Shown here: piece after piece, positions 18,042-27,492 of the stretch | How the letters are laid out: each line of letters opens with the position of its first letter | Position numbering within the stretch: the stretch's first letter is position 1 | Assembly (NCBI GenBank): GCA_022823165.1 | Contig: JAJDXR010000081.1 | Location: forward strand, 62,001 to 126,000 | Source: Anaerolineae bacterium | Lineage (GTDB): Bacteria > Chloroflexota > Anaerolineae > Aggregatilineales > Phototrophicaceae | Direction of reading: 5' to 3' | Length of the DNA: 64,000 nt | The notes under the pieces: generated by a model | Databases searched by the model: none | Seen by the model: only the letters and a program-made list of their open reading frames with translations | What the model was told of the DNA's origin: nothing | Program-made: the position numbers and the translations under genes

Positions 18042-18094
18042 GGCTTTTTGGCGAGGCGCCTCCTCGCGGTATCGAAAGCGGCGTCGCAAAGACC

Positions 18095-18805
18095 ATGTTC
18101 AAGCGATTTGGATGGCGAATTCTGGGGCCGGTCGCGGTGCTGCTCCTGGCTGCTTGCAGCGCATTGGAGGCCAGCGATTCGGTGGCGATGATCGATGCTG
18201 ATCTCACTATGTACGCTACGGAGAGCGATATGATTCGAGCCGCCGCGACCGCCGAAGGCATAATGGCGCGCGAGACCATTGTTGCCGCCAGTACACGGGT
18301 TGCCGAATTGTCGGTGGTTAATGCGGCCTTGGGCGCCACGCTGCGGGCGAATTACACCGGCACCCCTGAAGTTGAAGCCGTTGTCGTAAGCGCTGACGAT
18401 ATGGGAAGCTCCTTGGAAGACGATATGATGGACGACTCCAGCGCGGCCGAAGCCGACTCGGATGCGATGGAGGTGTCAAACCTGGCCACATCCATCGGCC
18501 TTGACTCGAATAGCGGCTGTTCAAGCGGAACTGTGAGTCAATTCAGCCCAAGCGTTCCGGAGATATATGTCACGGCCCGCGTCAGTCCGCTACGCGCCGG
18601 CGCCAATTTTCAGGTAACCTGGCTTCGCGGCAATGAATTGCTTTACGAGGTAGGCTGGCAGCCCTCTTACTCGAAGCCTTTCGAATGCATCTGGTTCTAT
18701 GCGACAGCCGAGGACTTCGCATTTATTCCTGGAGGCTACTCGGCGACGATGACTGTCGACGGCCTGGCGCTGGGCAGCGTTAGCTTCGATATTTTGACCA
18801 ACTAA
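18095..18805 (+). CDS. Secreted lipoprotein, function unknown
   Basis: 236 residues. The N-terminus MFKRFGWRILGPVAVLLLAAC carries a lipobox (LAAC, Cys21), so the mature protein should be lipid-anchored outside the membrane. Residues 22-135 are helical, low-complexity and acidic (many A, S, D, E, T). The last 90 residues look like a beta-rich ligand or receptor domain (SPSVPEIYVTARVSPLRAG and onward), with Cys pairs near positions 149 and 202 that could form a disulfide. I recognise no named family. The M23 peptidase gene begins 16 bp downstream, so an envelope role is likely. Confidence 0.7.
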   Translation: MFKRFGWRILGPVAVLLLAACSALEASDSVAMIDADLTMYATESDMIRAAATAEGIMARETIVAASTRVAELSVVNAALGATLRANYTGTPEVEAVVVSADDMGSSLEDDMMDDSSAAEADSDAMEVSNLATSIGLDSNSGCSSGTVSQFSPSVPEIYVTARVSPLRAGANFQVTWLRGNELLYEVGWQPSYSKPFECIWFYATAEDFAFIPGGYSATMTVDGLALGSVSFDILTN

Positions 18806-18821
18806 TCCGGAGACGGAAACT

Positions 18822-19775
18822 TTGCAGATCCATTGCCGCCCAAGAGCCCTCTTCCTGGGGCTCGCAATCGTGCTTCTCAACGCAGCGGTTCATAGCCAGG
18901 AAACCAGCCAGTCGGCCGATGCCAATGGCAGGGGAGCCTTCAGCGCCGCCGCTGTCAGCGTGGAGAGGCCTGCGGCTGATCTCGCTGCCATGGAATCCGA
19001 CTTGATCGAGCCGGTTGAGCACAACATTCTCCACCGGCCGATTGAGTTGTCCGCCGGGTTGGCGCACTGGGTGGACCGCAGCTACCTGTATGGCAGCACA
19101 CAACAGGGGGCGCGGCCTGTGCACCTGGGCGTCGAATTTGTGAATCCGCGTAATACGCCGGTATATGCCGCCAAAGCCGGCGTCGTTGTATATGCCGGCG
19201 CTGACGACGACTTCCTGATTGGACCCCAGCTCGACTATTATGGGCGGGTCGTCATCGTGGCGCATCCGTTCGCGTCATTGGCGGGGCGGCAAGTGTTCAC
19301 CTTGTATGGGCATCTGGAGCATATAACGGTGGGAGTAGGTCAAAAGGTTGATGATCTCAGTCTGCTCGGGCAAATTGGCGCGAGCGGCATAGCCATTGGG
19401 CCGCATCTGCATTTTGAGGTACGGGTCGGCGCACCCTACGACTTTCGTATGACGCGCAATCCCGAGCTGTGGCTGCAACACTATGTTGAACATGGCATGA
19501 TAATCGGCCGAATCCGCGATCTGGATGGCGAGCCCATATACGGCAAGCGCATCTCCGTCCGCTCCGACGCCGTCAGCCGCGAAGTCTATAGTTACGAGGG
19601 AAATGTTGTAAATCCCGACCCGGTCTGGGACGAAGATTTTACCGTTGGCGACCTGCCGCCGGGCGATTACCAGGTGGTTGTTCTTAATGACAGGGGCAAG
19701 ATAGCCTTCGCTGACACGGTGGCGGTTGCGGCCTATCGCACAAGTTTCGTCGACATTGTTTTGGCTGACGCCTAG
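18822..19775 (+). CDS. M23-family (LytM-like) metallopeptidase
   Basis: 317 residues from a TTG start with GGAG 9 bases upstream; no in-frame ATG gives a signal peptide. Residues 1-26 form a secretion signal (ALFLGLAIVLLNAAVHS). The LytM domain spans about residues 100-205. HLGVEF carries the first zinc His, with Glu where Asp is usual (HxGxD). TLYGHLEHI and GPHLHFEVRVG supply the remaining His residues. M23 enzymes cut peptidoglycan cross-bridges or act as scaffolds. A C-terminal beta domain (DLDGEPIYGKRISVRSDAV) resembles a carboxypeptidase-regulatory fold. It is co-transcribed with the upstream lipoprotein. Confidence 0.83.
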   Translation: MQIHCRPRALFLGLAIVLLNAAVHSQETSQSADANGRGAFSAAAVSVERPAADLAAMESDLIEPVEHNILHRPIELSAGLAHWVDRSYLYGSTQQGARPVHLGVEFVNPRNTPVYAAKAGVVVYAGADDDFLIGPQLDYYGRVVIVAHPFASLAGRQVFTLYGHLEHITVGVGQKVDDLSLLGQIGASGIAIGPHLHFEVRVGAPYDFRMTRNPELWLQHYVEHGMIIGRIRDLDGEPIYGKRISVRSDAVSREVYSYEGNVVNPDPVWDEDFTVGDLPPGDYQVVVLNDRGKIAFADTVAVAAYRTSFVDIVLADA

Positions 19776-19789
19776 CCGCCGCCTTGGTC

Positions 19790-21913
19790 TCAGCGATAGA
19801 TGCGGTACTCGATGGTTATCGGGCCATTGCGGGTTACGTCAGTCACCTGCATCGCGCCGCGATGTCCATCCGCGGTCACCAGCGCGTAGACCTTAGCCGC
19901 TAGTTGGCTGGCGTCTACGATAGTGGTATTGGCTGGCGCCCCGCTGATGGCGTCAAAGTGAGTTTGGCTCAAGGCTGAATATTGGCCGACAGCGGCGAAG
20001 GCGGCTTGGCCCAGCGCGGCCAAAGCGTTGCCGGTCCAGGACAAGTCCGGGCTGGCGTCGCCGTCGAGGTCTATGGAGCCGGCCGAGGTAGTCCAGGTCC
20101 CACTCGCCAGGACCGGGCGGTCGGCCATATAGTTGTACACAAAAGCCCGGTTGTTGGATTCCCCCGCGTCGCCTTCGTAGACCTCCTGGTTGAGATCGGC
20201 GACGATGACTACCGATTGCGGGCCGGTGGGTCCGCTGAGCAACGGGCGCAGTTGCAAATTCGCCTGTTGGCCGGCGTTCAAACCCGCCAGATTTACACCG
20301 GCATACTGGCCGCCCGGTTGAAATGAGCCGGCGACGGCAAAGCTGCCCGCCGGGCTCAAGCCTTGATTAAGTATCGTGACGTCGACCGCTGTCGCTTGGC
20401 CTATAGCCAGTCGCGCAGGCTGCGCCTTCAGTACAATCAAGTCCGGCTCTGTCGGCGGGCTGGGTGTGTCGGTCGGCGCGGGGGTCGGCGTCGCGGGCGG
20501 CTCTATGATAGGCACAAGATTACGATCGCCGTAGGTTTCAGCCAAGTAAGCCGCCACCCAGCCCCACTGGCCGCGATAATCGATAATCACCCAGCTGTGG
20601 TCAGCATTCGCGCCCAGGATGCGGGCTTGGGAGCCTTCGATTACCTGGCCGATGATCTCGTAATCGGTTCCGGGTCCGCTGCGGACATTGAGGAAGTCCC
20701 TTGTGATCTTCAGGCGGTATCCAGTTGGCGTGGCGCTCGGGGCGAGAGCGACTGCGGTCGGCGCCACTGTGGGTACTTTGTCCGGCTCGGTTGCAGGGTC
20801 AATGGTGTGGGGATAGCGGGCAATGACATTGGCTGCGCCGTATTCATTCAGCCTGGTGACGACAGCATTGTTGCTGGTTTCCCCGGGCAACAGACCCGCG
20901 GGATTCAATTCACCTTGTACACCAGCGAATGAGCTTGTGGCGGCCAGCGCGGCGAAAACGGAGCCGCCCTGCGCGGTTGCCGCTGCGATTAAGCGCAGAG
21001 CGTCGTAGCTGGCGGCGGCCAGGGCATCGGGAAGGCGCCCGAAGGCGCGAGCATAGGCCAGGGTGAAATGTTGGCTGGCGCTATCTTCCAGCGAAGCGGA
21101 CCAAGTCGAATAGCTGATTATGCCCGGCAGCAGGTCAGGGGGCAGGCGCTCGGCAAAGCTCGGCTCGCGCGCTTGGCTGTAGACCCGTTCTCCCGCGTAA
21201 CCGAAGTCGCGGATCTGGACCAAGGCTTGAGCAGCCAGCCGCGGCGGACCAAAGATGGCGACGGCCTCAGGCGCCGACACTGCGACAGCCTCGGCGATCT
21301 GCTGCAGGTTCAGGCGGGATTGGTCGAAGACGAGGTTGGAGGGGCGCAGGCCAAAATCAGCCAGGGCGTTGGCAAATGAAACCAGACTCGCGGTGCTGGC
21401 GGCATCCAGTTGAATCGTGTTTATGGACTGAATCGCCAGCGTCGTCGCCAGGTAATCCGCCAGGCCATTGATCAAGACATGTTCCGCGGCTCGGCTGCGA
21501 AAGATGCGGCCCGTGTGATCCGACAGCAAGATGGTATCGCCGGTTGCCGGAATGAATACCGGCGCCTGGATCGTTTGCAACTGAGACAGATGACGCCGCG
21601 CGAGGGTATCGTTCTGGGGTCCGATTACGGCGAAGACGCTGGCTTGCTTCATATTGGCGATGGCGATCTCCATGTTATCCGGTGTTGTGTCCACCACAGC
21701 CAATTCAAAGAGCGTACCGTCCGCGCCTGTGAGGCCGCCGGCAGAATTGATGTGATCGGCAGCCAAGCGCGCTCCCGCCAGCATGGATCCGGCTGGATAG
21801 TCGATGACGCCGATTCTCAACTCGTACTGAGCCTGGGCGATTATGTCGCCCAAGCTGACTATGCAAGCCAAGGCTAACAGCAGCCACAATGAATATCTTC
21901 GCGGGGCGTTCAC
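19790..21913 (-). CDS. Periplasmic ligand-binding protein (branched-chain amino acid type) with SH3b and CARDB modules
   Basis: 707 residues from a GTG start; a signal peptide (LLLALACIVSLGDIIAQAQ) follows. Residues 30-375 match the type-I periplasmic binding fold of LivJ-like receptors (RIGVIDYPAGSMLAGARLAADHINSAGG, split across positions 32-59). Residues 390-460 are an SH3b domain (LNVRSGPGTDYEIIG). A Pro/Thr linker (TPTPAPTDTPSPPTEP) leads to a CARDB-like beta domain (about 490-600) with YEGDAGESNNRA. The last 100 residues are unassigned. No permease genes are adjacent, so it may be a sensor or adhesin rather than a transporter component. It is convergent with the M23 gene. Confidence 0.8.
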   Translation of the reverse strand: MNAPRRYSLWLLLALACIVSLGDIIAQAQYELRIGVIDYPAGSMLAGARLAADHINSAGGLTGADGTLFELAVVDTTPDNMEIAIANMKQASVFAVIGPQNDTLARRHLSQLQTIQAPVFIPATGDTILLSDHTGRIFRSRAAEHVLINGLADYLATTLAIQSINTIQLDAASTASLVSFANALADFGLRPSNLVFDQSRLNLQQIAEAVAVSAPEAVAIFGPPRLAAQALVQIRDFGYAGERVYSQAREPSFAERLPPDLLPGIISYSTWSASLEDSASQHFTLAYARAFGRLPDALAAASYDALRLIAAATAQGGSVFAALAATSSFAGVQGELNPAGLLPGETSNNAVVTRLNEYGAANVIARYPHTIDPATEPDKVPTVAPTAVALAPSATPTGYRLKITRDFLNVRSGPGTDYEIIGQVIEGSQARILGANADHSWVIIDYRGQWGWVAAYLAETYGDRNLVPIIEPPATPTPAPTDTPSPPTEPDLIVLKAQPARLAIGQATAVDVTILNQGLSPAGSFAVAGSFQPGGQYAGVNLAGLNAGQQANLQLRPLLSGPTGPQSVVIVADLNQEVYEGDAGESNNRAFVYNYMADRPVLASGTWTTSAGSIDLDGDASPDLSWTGNALAALGQAAFAAVGQYSALSQTHFDAISGAPANTTIVDASQLAAKVYALVTADGHRGAMQVTDVTRNGPITIEYRIYR

Positions 21914-21949
21914 GTCAGATTCCAGACAATCTCGCTTTTCAGTGCAAAC

Positions 21950-21977
21950 AGTATACTGATATGTCTTTGGCGCGCAA
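21950..21977 (-). promoter_or_regulatory. Promoter for the modular binding-protein gene
   Basis: On the minus strand, TTGCGC (21972-21977) and TATACT (21950-21955) are spaced 16 bp, 36 bases before the GTG. Confidence 0.45.
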
Positions 21978-21998
21978 AGCCGGCGGCGGGTTGCACTC

Positions 21999-22027
21999 TT
22001 GATTTCCGCCTGCTGGCTGACTATACT
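21999..22027 (+). promoter_or_regulatory. Promoter for the MBL hydrolase-greA operon
   Basis: TTGATT (21999-22004) and TATACT (22022-22027) are spaced exactly 17 bp, 48 bases before the ATG. Confidence 0.6.
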
Positions 22028-22075
22028 GGCGCTAGTCTAATCCCTGCTGTTTAGTTTCAATGGCCCTCGAAGCGC

Positions 22076-22975
22076 ATGCAACGCGAACGCATCACGGAAC
22101 AAATTTTTGTATTTCGCAGCGGCCAATACGCCCAGGTAACTGCGGGTCTCATTTTGACGAGCGCAGGCGCGGTGCTCATCGACACATTGCTCTATCCGGA
22201 AGAGACCGTGCGCATTCGGCGCTATGTAGAATCCGGATTGCGATCAAGCGTTCGTTACGTCATCAATACACATTATCACGCCGATCACAGCACCGGCGCC
22301 TGCTTTTTCCCGGAGGCGCGGGTCATTTCTCATCGTTTATGCGCCCAGATCCTGGCGACGCGCGGGCGCGAGAGTCTGAAACGGCTGAAGGCGACCTCGC
22401 CCGAGTTTGAGCCGGTCGAAGTCGTCATACCTGATATCACCTTCGAGGATCGGATGTCGTTTGAGCTGGGCGAGTTTCGTTTCACGCTGCGCGCGAGCCC
22501 GGGCCACAGCCCGGATTCCATCATATGCCTGGTGCAGGACGAGGACATTCTCTTTGCGGCTGACACCGTGATGCCTATTCCCTACTTTGCCGATGGCAGC
22601 TTTGAGGACCTTGAGCGCTCGCTGGGGCTTCTCTTGGATCAAGAGTACGAAAACATCGTGCAAGGACATGGCGATATTATTTTGCGCGGCGAAGCGCCTG
22701 CGAAGATTGCCAGCGATCTGGAATATCTTCGATGTTTGTCCGAGGCGGTGGGGAATGCGCTGGCAGAAGGTCATCAGAACATCGAAGACTCCATACCGCT
22801 GGAGGCATGCGGCAAGAGCCAGGTCCTCTTGAATGGCGCCGTGCAGCAGTTGCACCAGCACAATATCCGCGCTTTGGTGAAGGCCGGCCAGCATGAGTCG
22901 AGCTCGCCGCTTGAGCAAGATGCAGCCTATGACTACGAAGGAAATCCGCAATGGCGTCAGAAGAATCTTATCTAA
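22076..22975 (+). CDS. MBL-fold metallo-hydrolase
   Basis: 299 residues of the metallo-beta-lactamase superfamily. NTHYHADHSTG (about residues 63-73) is the HxHxDH dinuclear zinc motif. PGHSPDSI near 142 gives the next His, the FAADTV Asp the bridging ligand, and QGHGD near 197 the last His. It resembles hydrolases of thioesters, lactones or glyoxalase-II-type substrates. The C-terminal 80 residues are helical and specific to this protein. No strong ribosome site precedes the ATG. The 3' end overlaps greA by 25 bases, so the two are co-transcribed. Confidence 0.85.
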   Translation: MQRERITEQIFVFRSGQYAQVTAGLILTSAGAVLIDTLLYPEETVRIRRYVESGLRSSVRYVINTHYHADHSTGACFFPEARVISHRLCAQILATRGRESLKRLKATSPEFEPVEVVIPDITFEDRMSFELGEFRFTLRASPGHSPDSIICLVQDEDILFAADTVMPIPYFADGSFEDLERSLGLLLDQEYENIVQGHGDIILRGEAPAKIASDLEYLRCLSEAVGNALAEGHQNIEDSIPLEACGKSQVLLNGAVQQLHQHNIRALVKAGQHESSSPLEQDAAYDYEGNPQWRQKNLI

Positions 22976-23421
22976 CCAGAGACGGCGAAGCCGCGCTGCG
23001 CCGTGAACTAAAGCAGTTGGTCGAGACGCGGCGACCGGCCTTGGCGCGTAAGCTGAAAGACGCGGTAGCGCAGGGAGACCTGAAGGAAAACGCCGACTAC
23101 CACGACGCCAAGGAGCAGCTTGGCTTTGTGGAAGGGCGCGTGCAACATATCGAATCCGTGCTGAGGAAGGCCATCATTGTGGACGACGCGGGCGTTAGCG
23201 ATGAGGTGCGCGTGGGCTCTACTGTCGTCATTCAGGAAGTTGGGACAGATGAGAACGAAGAGTACCGGATCGTCGGCAGCGCCGAAGCCAACCCGCGCCA
23301 GCGCAAAATCTCGCAGAAGAGCCCGATAGGCTCGGCGCTGCTTGGGAAACAGGTAGGCAAGAAAGTCTCAGTGGCCACGCCGGATGGCGAAATCAAGTTC
23401 AAGATTGTCGAAATCCGGTAG
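22951..23421 (+). CDS. greA: Transcription elongation factor GreA
   Basis: 156 residues, standard length. GreA rescues backtracked RNA polymerase by stimulating cleavage of the nascent RNA. The N-terminal coiled coil carries the acidic tip QGDLKENADYHDAKE (about residues 41-55), which holds the catalytic acidic residues. The C-terminal FKBP-like domain has YRIVGSAEANP and SPIGSALLGK. The start lies within the upstream hydrolase gene, with GAAGGAAAT as ribosome site. Confidence 0.96.
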   Translation: MASEESYLTRDGEAALRRELKQLVETRRPALARKLKDAVAQGDLKENADYHDAKEQLGFVEGRVQHIESVLRKAIIVDDAGVSDEVRVGSTVVIQEVGTDENEEYRIVGSAEANPRQRKISQKSPIGSALLGKQVGKKVSVATPDGEIKFKIVEIR

Positions 23422-23480
23422 TGTTTGGCCGCGCTTTGAGCTGCATATATTGGCTTGACCGCAGCGGCAATGCCCGCCTG

Positions 23481-24929
23481 CTAGGAAAAAGGCATGAAGT
23501 TGCCCGTACCGCCAAAGGGGTCTTCCTCTTCATCTTCCGGGCGTTTGGGCGCGTGGGGAAGCGCTGCGGGTCCGGAAGCGGGCGGGTTCATGCTGCCGCT
23601 GGGAGGCGGGGACGGCGAAGTCGTCTCCGACGGCGGACCAAATTGCATCTCCGCGTATTCGTTAAAAGGTGAATTGGCAGGCGTCGGGTATCCGCTCGCC
23701 GGTACGCTCGAGCCAATGGCCTGCTTGTGCCAGGCCAGAATTTCGACCTGCAAGGTCTCGATTCCGCTATTCGGCGTTCCGCCGCCATAGTTGCAGACCG
23801 CTGCCTTGACAATGGCTTGAATATGGATCGCGCCACTGTCCAGCACCAGGCGCGCGCCGGGTTCTACCGCGACGATGTCGGTTGCGGCGTCTCTGACCCG
23901 GTTAGCGACAGCAGCATGCAAAGCTGGATCATGCAAGGCGGCTGGCGCAGCAAAGACTTTAGTCAGCGTCTCTTGAGAGGCCATATCAAAGCCCCAGAAC
24001 TCAATGGACTGCAACTCGGCGCCAACTTGGGTCGCGCCGGAAAGGCCGCATTCACCCAGAAATTGGCTGCCCGCGTCCGGCGGCAATTCAATGGCGAAGG
24101 ATTCATCCAGATTGCGCCCTTTCACGTATGTCGATAGGGCGCGCAATACCGGGGCCCCATACTGAGGATGGATGCCGCCGCTTTCTTCCGTTTCCTCTTC
24201 GCCCCAAGCCGCCGCGGCTGGCGCCTCACGGTAAGCCTGATATGACCGCTCAGGCGCCAAAGTCGCTGGAGCGGCGGGGGACGGGTTTGCTGTTGACAAT
24301 GGCTTGCGATCGCGTCTGACGGAATCAGCGCCGCTTTCTGGCAAGACGGTCCGCCAGGCAATTACCAAAATCGGGATTCCCAGCGCCACCACCGCCAGCG
24401 AAGCGATGACTTGCAGGGCGCTGCCGATGATACCTGGATCTTGTGGCGCCAGCGCTCCGGTAAGGTCCGCATAACCGGGGATATCCATGATGGTTTCCAA
24501 GGCAGCGCGCTCGGCTGCTGGAATGGCTGTATTGCCGGCCAAGCCTTCTACCACCGAGTGGGGATCGGGGATTTGCTGCAAGACGAGCAAGGCGTTGCCG
24601 TCATCGTAGTGAATGGCTTCGGAGTGCCCAACAGCGACCATCCGCACCCATTGCTTGATCGCTTCCTGGCTCATGTGGCGTGGCGAGGCGCCGGTGTATT
24701 CAGTTGGGATGATCACATAAGCGGTGATCAATCCCAAGACCATGCCGAACAATACCAGCAAGACGGTCATTCGCTGCGGGCTGGAAGCCATCAGCGTTTG
24801 GATGCGTGAAGCGGTTGAATCAGCAGCAATTTCAGAAGCTGAACTGGAGAATCCGGCGCTGTCAATTTCGCTGGATGGCGACGCTGCTGGCGATTGCGCA
24901 CGATTAGACATTGGACCTTGAAGGCTCAT
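23481..24929 (-). CDS. Membrane protein of unknown function
   Basis: About 482 residues. The ATG at 24929 has AAAGGG upstream and is preferred over an upstream in-frame start. Residues 1-50 are Ser/Ala-rich and probably disordered. Two membrane spans are visible: MTVLLVLFGMVLGLITAYVI (about residues 53-72) and a second near 178-198 (VIASLAVVALGIPILVIAW). The segment between them would face outside. A soluble domain follows (about 265-410), and the tail is Pro/Gly/Ser-rich (PPPSGSMNPPASGPAALP). No family was recognised. It has its own promoter and is convergent with greA, downstream of topA. Confidence 0.7.
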   Translation of the reverse strand: MSLQGPMSNRAQSPAASPSSEIDSAGFSSSASEIAADSTASRIQTLMASSPQRMTVLLVLFGMVLGLITAYVIIPTEYTGASPRHMSQEAIKQWVRMVAVGHSEAIHYDDGNALLVLQQIPDPHSVVEGLAGNTAIPAAERAALETIMDIPGYADLTGALAPQDPGIIGSALQVIASLAVVALGIPILVIAWRTVLPESGADSVRRDRKPLSTANPSPAAPATLAPERSYQAYREAPAAAAWGEEETEESGGIHPQYGAPVLRALSTYVKGRNLDESFAIELPPDAGSQFLGECGLSGATQVGAELQSIEFWGFDMASQETLTKVFAAPAALHDPALHAAVANRVRDAATDIVAVEPGARLVLDSGAIHIQAIVKAAVCNYGGGTPNSGIETLQVEILAWHKQAIGSSVPASGYPTPANSPFNEYAEMQFGPPSETTSPSPPPSGSMNPPASGPAALPHAPKRPEDEEEDPFGGTGNFMPFS

Positions 24930-24971
24930 GAAAATCGCCCTTTCGAGTCTCATATTTACATACTTGCATGA

Positions 24972-25000
24972 AGTATACGATAGTTGACAAAGCGCCACAA
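24972..25000 (-). promoter_or_regulatory. Promoter for the unknown membrane protein gene
   Basis: On the minus strand, TTGTGG (24995-25000) and TATACT (24972-24977) are spaced exactly 17 bp, 42 bases before the chosen ATG. Confidence 0.55.
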
Positions 25001-25069
25001 ACGCCTAGCGCGGCAACTTTTTTAGTCTGGCGGCGGGTCTGCTTTGGCTTGGGCGCCGCGCCGGCAAGC

Positions 25070-27463
25070 TCAGACGGCGGCGGGGGCTTTGTCGGCCTGG
25101 TTTTTTTGGGCTGATTCTACGGGCTGCAAGTTTTTGGGCAATTTCCAGGTCGTATAGTCACAATCGGGATAGCGGCTGCAACCGAAAAACACCCGGCCCT
25201 TGCGGGAGCGGCGCTCGACAATTTCGCCCTGGCTCGCGCCGCCGCATTCGGGGCAGAGCAGCCCCTTACGCAGCAGATAGCGTTCGGTGTGTTTGCACTC
25301 GGGATAATTCGAGCAACCAATGAACTTGCCGTAGCGCGAGTGCTTGATTAGCAGTTCGCCCGTTGAACAGGTTGGGCAATTGCGCCCGACCTTTTCGGCG
25401 ACATCGCGCCGAGGCATATTGTCGCGGGCCTTATCCAAGCGCTCTTTGAAGGGGTGATAGAATTCGTCAAGCATCGGCCGCCAATCCAGTTTGCCTTTGG
25501 AGACTTCGTCAAGGTGGTCTTCCATCTTGGCTGTGAAAGCGTAGTCCATCTCCACCTGAAAGAACTCGGTAAGCAGCTCACAGACGACGCGACCGGTCTT
25601 GGTGGGGTGCAGGCGCCGCTCCACCTGGGTCACATATTCGCGTGTTTGAATAACCGTGACGGTCGGCGCATAGGTGCTGGGCCGGCCGATGCCTCGTTCC
25701 TCCAACTGACGAATCAAGCTGGCTTCATTGTATCGGGGCGGCGGCTGCGTGAAGTGCTGCTCGGGAATGATTTGGCGTCGATCAAGCCACTCTCCTTTGG
25801 CGAGGTCGGGAAATTGCTGCTGCTGATCATTCTGGCCGCTGCCGCCGGCAGCCTTGTCGCCGATGGCCAAGTGGCCGGCGAATTTCAGTTTGCTGCCGGA
25901 GGCGCGAAAAAGGTAGGGCATGGCTTCAATTGTTCGGCCCGCCCGGACTTCGATGCGGAGCGTGTCGTAGACGGCCGGGGACATCTGGCTGGCGACAAAT
26001 CGATTCCAGATCATGGTGTAAATCTGCATTTGCGCGGCATTGAGGCGGTCTCCAAGCGACTCCGGGGTCCTGTCGACACTGGTCGGCCGTATGGCTTCGT
26101 GAGCTTCCTGGGCGCCTTTGGCGCGCGTCTTGTAGGTTGGCGGTTTTTTCGGCAAGTAGCTTGCGCCATAATTGGCTTTCACGTATCTGCGCGCTTGAGA
26201 CTGGGCGTCCTGGGAAACTTGAACGCTGTCGGTGCGCATATAGGTGATCAAGCCGACCGAACTGCCTTTGCCAAGGTCGATGCCTTCGTAGAGTTGCTGC
26301 GCAATGCGCATGGTGCGGCTCGCTCCAAAGCCGCGGCGATTAGAAGCGGCTTGCTGCAGAGTGCTGGTAGTGAAGGGCGCGGCCGGTTTGCTCTGCCGGG
26401 TACCGCGTTTCACCGTGTCAACACGGAACAAACTTTGACGCAGAATCTCGAGGTGAGGCTGAACCGTCGCTTCGCTATCGAGCGCGGGCGGGGCAGCCTT
26501 TTTGGGATCAAATGTAACTTTGGTATCGTCAATCCGCACCAGGCTGGCGGTAAAGTTGCCGCTGTTTCCGGCTTGAGCTTGTTTTGAAAGCGCCGCGTCA
26601 ACGGTCCAGTATTCGCGGGGTTTGAAGGCGGCGATCTCATCTTCGCGCTCAACCACCAGGCGCAGGGCGATGCTTTGGACGCGGCCGGCGGAGAGGCCGT
26701 TGCGAACTTTGGACCACAGCAATTGCGAGACCTGATAGCCAACCAGCCGGTCAAGGATTCGGCGCGCCTGCTGCGCATTCACCAAATCAATGTTGATGTC
26801 GCGCGGGTGGGCGAAGGCTTCGGCAACGGCGCCGTCCGTGATTTCATGGAATACCACGCGCTTAATCCGCGCTGTCGGCATTTCAGCCGCCGCTACCAGA
26901 TGCCAGGCGATGGCTTCACCCTCGCGGTCAGGATCAGTCGCCAGATAGATTTCTTCCGCGACTTCAGCCGCCGCCTTGAGCTCTTTGACGACGGCGCGCT
27001 TTTCATTTGGCACACGATACTCGGGTTCAAAATTATGTTCGACGTCAACTGAGAGGCGGCTTTTGAGCAAATCGCGGACGTGGCCGACGGAGGATAAAAC
27101 CGTGTAGCCTTTGCCCAGGAAGCCGCCGATGCTGCGCGCTTTGGCAGGTGACTCGACAATAACCAGACGGCCGATTTTAGGGCGCTTTGCCGCGGTTCTG
27201 CCGTTCGACCTGGCGCGCTTTTTTCTCTTGGCTTTGGGCTTGGCCTTCTTGCGGGCGGGTCGCTTGGAAATCTCGGGTTTCGGGATGCCCTCGTGCGCGG
27301 GTGTGCGGCCGGTGCGATACATCTTTGTACTGCATTCGGGGCATTCGCCGCTTGTGGCCGGCGCGCCTGCTTTGTTGTAAATCGCCAGAGGATTCAGCAT
27401 CTGTCGCTTCGTTCGACATTTGAAGCAATAAGCTTGATGCGTTTGAGCAATGTCGTCAGCCAT
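25070..27463 (-). CDS. topA: DNA topoisomerase I with an N-terminal zinc-finger extension
   Basis: 797 residues. TopA relaxes negative supercoils by a type IA strand-passage reaction. Residues 1-95 form an unusual extension: a CxxC...CxxC zinc-finger-like module (Cys13/16 and 41/44) followed by a Lys/Arg-rich linker. The TOPRIM domain starts at about 97 (LVIVESPAKA) and has the acidic TDPDREGEAIAWHL motif. The active-site Tyr is Tyr408 in ITYMRTDS. Two C-terminal Cys4 zinc ribbons follow (CPTC...CSNYPEC and CPEC...CSRYPDC). It lies 29 bp after manC. Confidence 0.96.
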   Translation of the reverse strand: MADDIAQTHQAYCFKCRTKRQMLNPLAIYNKAGAPATSGECPECSTKMYRTGRTPAHEGIPKPEISKRPARKKAKPKAKRKKRARSNGRTAAKRPKIGRLVIVESPAKARSIGGFLGKGYTVLSSVGHVRDLLKSRLSVDVEHNFEPEYRVPNEKRAVVKELKAAAEVAEEIYLATDPDREGEAIAWHLVAAAEMPTARIKRVVFHEITDGAVAEAFAHPRDINIDLVNAQQARRILDRLVGYQVSQLLWSKVRNGLSAGRVQSIALRLVVEREDEIAAFKPREYWTVDAALSKQAQAGNSGNFTASLVRIDDTKVTFDPKKAAPPALDSEATVQPHLEILRQSLFRVDTVKRGTRQSKPAAPFTTSTLQQAASNRRGFGASRTMRIAQQLYEGIDLGKGSSVGLITYMRTDSVQVSQDAQSQARRYVKANYGASYLPKKPPTYKTRAKGAQEAHEAIRPTSVDRTPESLGDRLNAAQMQIYTMIWNRFVASQMSPAVYDTLRIEVRAGRTIEAMPYLFRASGSKLKFAGHLAIGDKAAGGSGQNDQQQQFPDLAKGEWLDRRQIIPEQHFTQPPPRYNEASLIRQLEERGIGRPSTYAPTVTVIQTREYVTQVERRLHPTKTGRVVCELLTEFFQVEMDYAFTAKMEDHLDEVSKGKLDWRPMLDEFYHPFKERLDKARDNMPRRDVAEKVGRNCPTCSTGELLIKHSRYGKFIGCSNYPECKHTERYLLRKGLLCPECGGASQGEIVERRSRKGRVFFGCSRYPDCDYTTWKLPKNLQPVESAQKNQADKAPAAV

Positions 27464-27492
27464 GTATGGTCCTCATCCGTGAGTCGACAGTG

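Noticed and set aside
22060..22410. 116-codon frame overlapping the start of the MBL hydrolase gene
   Set aside because: Wrong frame for the HxHxDH protein and has no domain; the hydrolase is far better supported.
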